Of a stretch of 6,441 nt of DNA, positions 5,490-6,441 are shown one piece after another. A program made the translations under genes and the position numbers. Position 1 is the first letter of the stretch. The number at the start of each line of letters is the position of its first letter. Below the pieces are notes generated by a model, which worked only from the letters and a program-made list of their open reading frames with translations, did no database searches and was not told where the DNA came from. This DNA comes from NIOZ-UU13 sp041862635 (GTDB taxonomy: Bacteria; Planctomycetota; Phycisphaerae; Sedimentisphaerales; Anaerobacaceae). The stretch spans positions 1 to 6,441 of the forward strand of contig JBGVTO010000219.1 in NCBI GenBank assembly GCA_041862635.1, given 5' to 3'.

Positions 5490-6434
5490 ATGATTGAAGC
5501 ATTACAGAATGTATTCTGGGTTCTGATTTTTCCAGGTTTTTTGTTTACTGTTGTTTTGGGCCTTGTTGCCTGCTGGATAGTTCGCAAGGTTAGTGCCCTG
5601 GTGCAATGGCGAGTTGGCCCGCCGCTTCTCCAGCCATTCTACGATATCATGAAACTTATGGGCAAAGAAACTCTCATACCGCAGGATGCTCAGCGGACTG
5701 TTTTCCTTGCGGCACCGCATGCTGGTCTTGCAGGTGTATTATTGCTTTCAACAATGCTCTGGCGGATAACTATCACCCAGACGGCCTTCGTTGGCGACAT
5801 CATTGTAGCGATCTATCTTATGGTACTGCCGTCGCTGGCGTTGATTCTCGGCAGCAGCGCTAGTGCCAGTCCCCACGCAACAATTGGCACAAGCAGAGAG
5901 ATGAAGCTTGTTATGGGCTACGAGCTGCCGCTTGTTTTGGCCTTTATTGTGGTGATTATAAAGACCGGTGGCCAGCTAAATTTAGCTGCAATCGCCGAAC
6001 ATACGCCGGTCCTTAGCATCTCAGGAATGTTAGCTTTTTTGGCTGCATTATTATGTGTTCAGGCAAAGCTTGGATTTGTTCCATTTGATATAGCCGAGTC
6101 GGAAACCGAAGTGGCCAGCGGTATAATTATAGAGTATTCCGGGGCTTTGCTTGCGGTTTGGAAGGTTATGCAGGCAATGATGCTTGTGGCTCTGCCGTTG
6201 TTTTTGGTGATGGTATTTCTCGGAGGATTTGGAACTACGTTAGGATGGCCATTAGTATGGGGAATCGGCAAATATGTTTTGGTTCTGGTTTTGTTGATTT
6301 TGATAAAGAATACAAACCCGCGTGTGCGGATTGACCAGGCGATGAAGTTCTTCTGGGTGTATTGCGGGATTGCTTTGGTTGTCGCTATTATACTTGCATC
6401 AATAGGCAGTAATTACGGCATCAACTGGCTGTAA
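5490..6434 (+). CDS. Complex I subunit 1 family membrane protein (NuoH / EchB / HyfC-like)
   Basis: A 314-residue, about eight-helix inner-membrane protein that anchors the hydrophilic arm of complex I and of energy-converting group-4 hydrogenases to the membrane ion-pumping arm. Diagnostic motifs are intact: QWRVGPPLLQPFYDIMKL (39-56, with R41 and GP), Glu60, SREMKLVMGYELPL (135-148, with E137 and E145), PFDIAESETEVASG (198-211) followed by IEYSG (214-218), and RVRIDQAMKFFW (278-289). The E203, E205, E207 and E215 positions correspond to the charged loop near the quinone or cluster-proximal cavity in NuoH. The loop wording (PFDIAESETE) is closer to Ech/Hyf/Mbh-type than to standard respiratory NuoH. 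Length is normal (about 300-330). The SD-like AAAGG ends 7 bases before the ATG, and the gene follows the ferredoxin by 11 bases. It is complete; further subunits of the complex should follow to the right. Confidence 0.9.
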   Translation: MIEALQNVFWVLIFPGFLFTVVLGLVACWIVRKVSALVQWRVGPPLLQPFYDIMKLMGKETLIPQDAQRTVFLAAPHAGLAGVLLLSTMLWRITITQTAFVGDIIVAIYLMVLPSLALILGSSASASPHATIGTSREMKLVMGYELPLVLAFIVVIIKTGGQLNLAAIAEHTPVLSISGMLAFLAALLCVQAKLGFVPFDIAESETEVASGIIIEYSGALLAVWKVMQAMMLVALPLFLVMVFLGGFGTTLGWPLVWGIGKYVLVLVLLILIKNTNPRVRIDQAMKFFWVYCGIALVVAIILASIGSNYGINWL

Positions 6435-6441
6435 GCTTGTC

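Overview
The window looks like bacterial DNA from an anaerobic or facultatively anaerobic lineage, most plausibly Planctomycetota (Phycisphaerae-like). That placement is an inference. It rests on the large secreted protein on the left, which resembles the hydrazine-synthase-alpha-like (HzsA-related) beta-propeller families expanded in planctomycetes, and on an operon of Rex plus an energy-converting-hydrogenase-like complex on the right. There is no 16S gene or other decisive marker.

Left third, minus strand: one long reading frame starts near 1514 and runs off the left edge without a stop, giving 504 visible codons. It encodes a Sec-exported, HzsA-related propeller protein. Just upstream on the same strand is a tRNA-Arg (anticodon CCT, 1613-1686). 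A good -10 box (TATAAT) lies between the two. Positions 1687-2183 hold no convincing gene. They consist of a stretch with scattered GCCGGCA motifs followed by very AT-rich DNA that leads into the divergent operon's promoter region.

Right two thirds, plus strand: rex (2305-2928, redox-sensing NADH/NAD+ repressor), then four genes that read as one transcription unit. They are a sulfhydrogenase-beta/AsrA-like 4Fe-4S protein (3040-4104), a sulfhydrogenase-gamma/AsrB-like FAD-NAD(P)-[2Fe-2S] reductase (4101-4922, 4-base overlap), a poly-ferredoxin of the HycB/CooF type (4969-5478), and a complex I subunit 1 (NuoH/EchB/HyfC-like) membrane protein (5490-6434). The unit evidently continues past the right edge, where antiporter-like subunits and the catalytic or NuoD/NuoB-like subunits would be expected.

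How it fits together (inference): the first two proteins form an NAD(P)H/electron-transfer module. The ferredoxin wires it to a membrane arm of complex I type, so the whole is probably an ion-pumping NAD(P)(H)-linked group-4-hydrogenase or hydrogenase-related (Ehr-type) complex. A near-consensus Rex box (2262-2279) lies just downstream of a good promoter (TTGACG-17 bp-TATATA) and just upstream of the rex start. The operon would therefore be repressed by Rex and released when NADH/NAD+ rises. Two subunits lack iron-sulfur ligands at otherwise recognisable sites: the AsrA-like protein has Glu in place of the last Cys of its second cluster, and the ferredoxin lacks two Cys of its first cluster. 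These are the most unusual features of the window.
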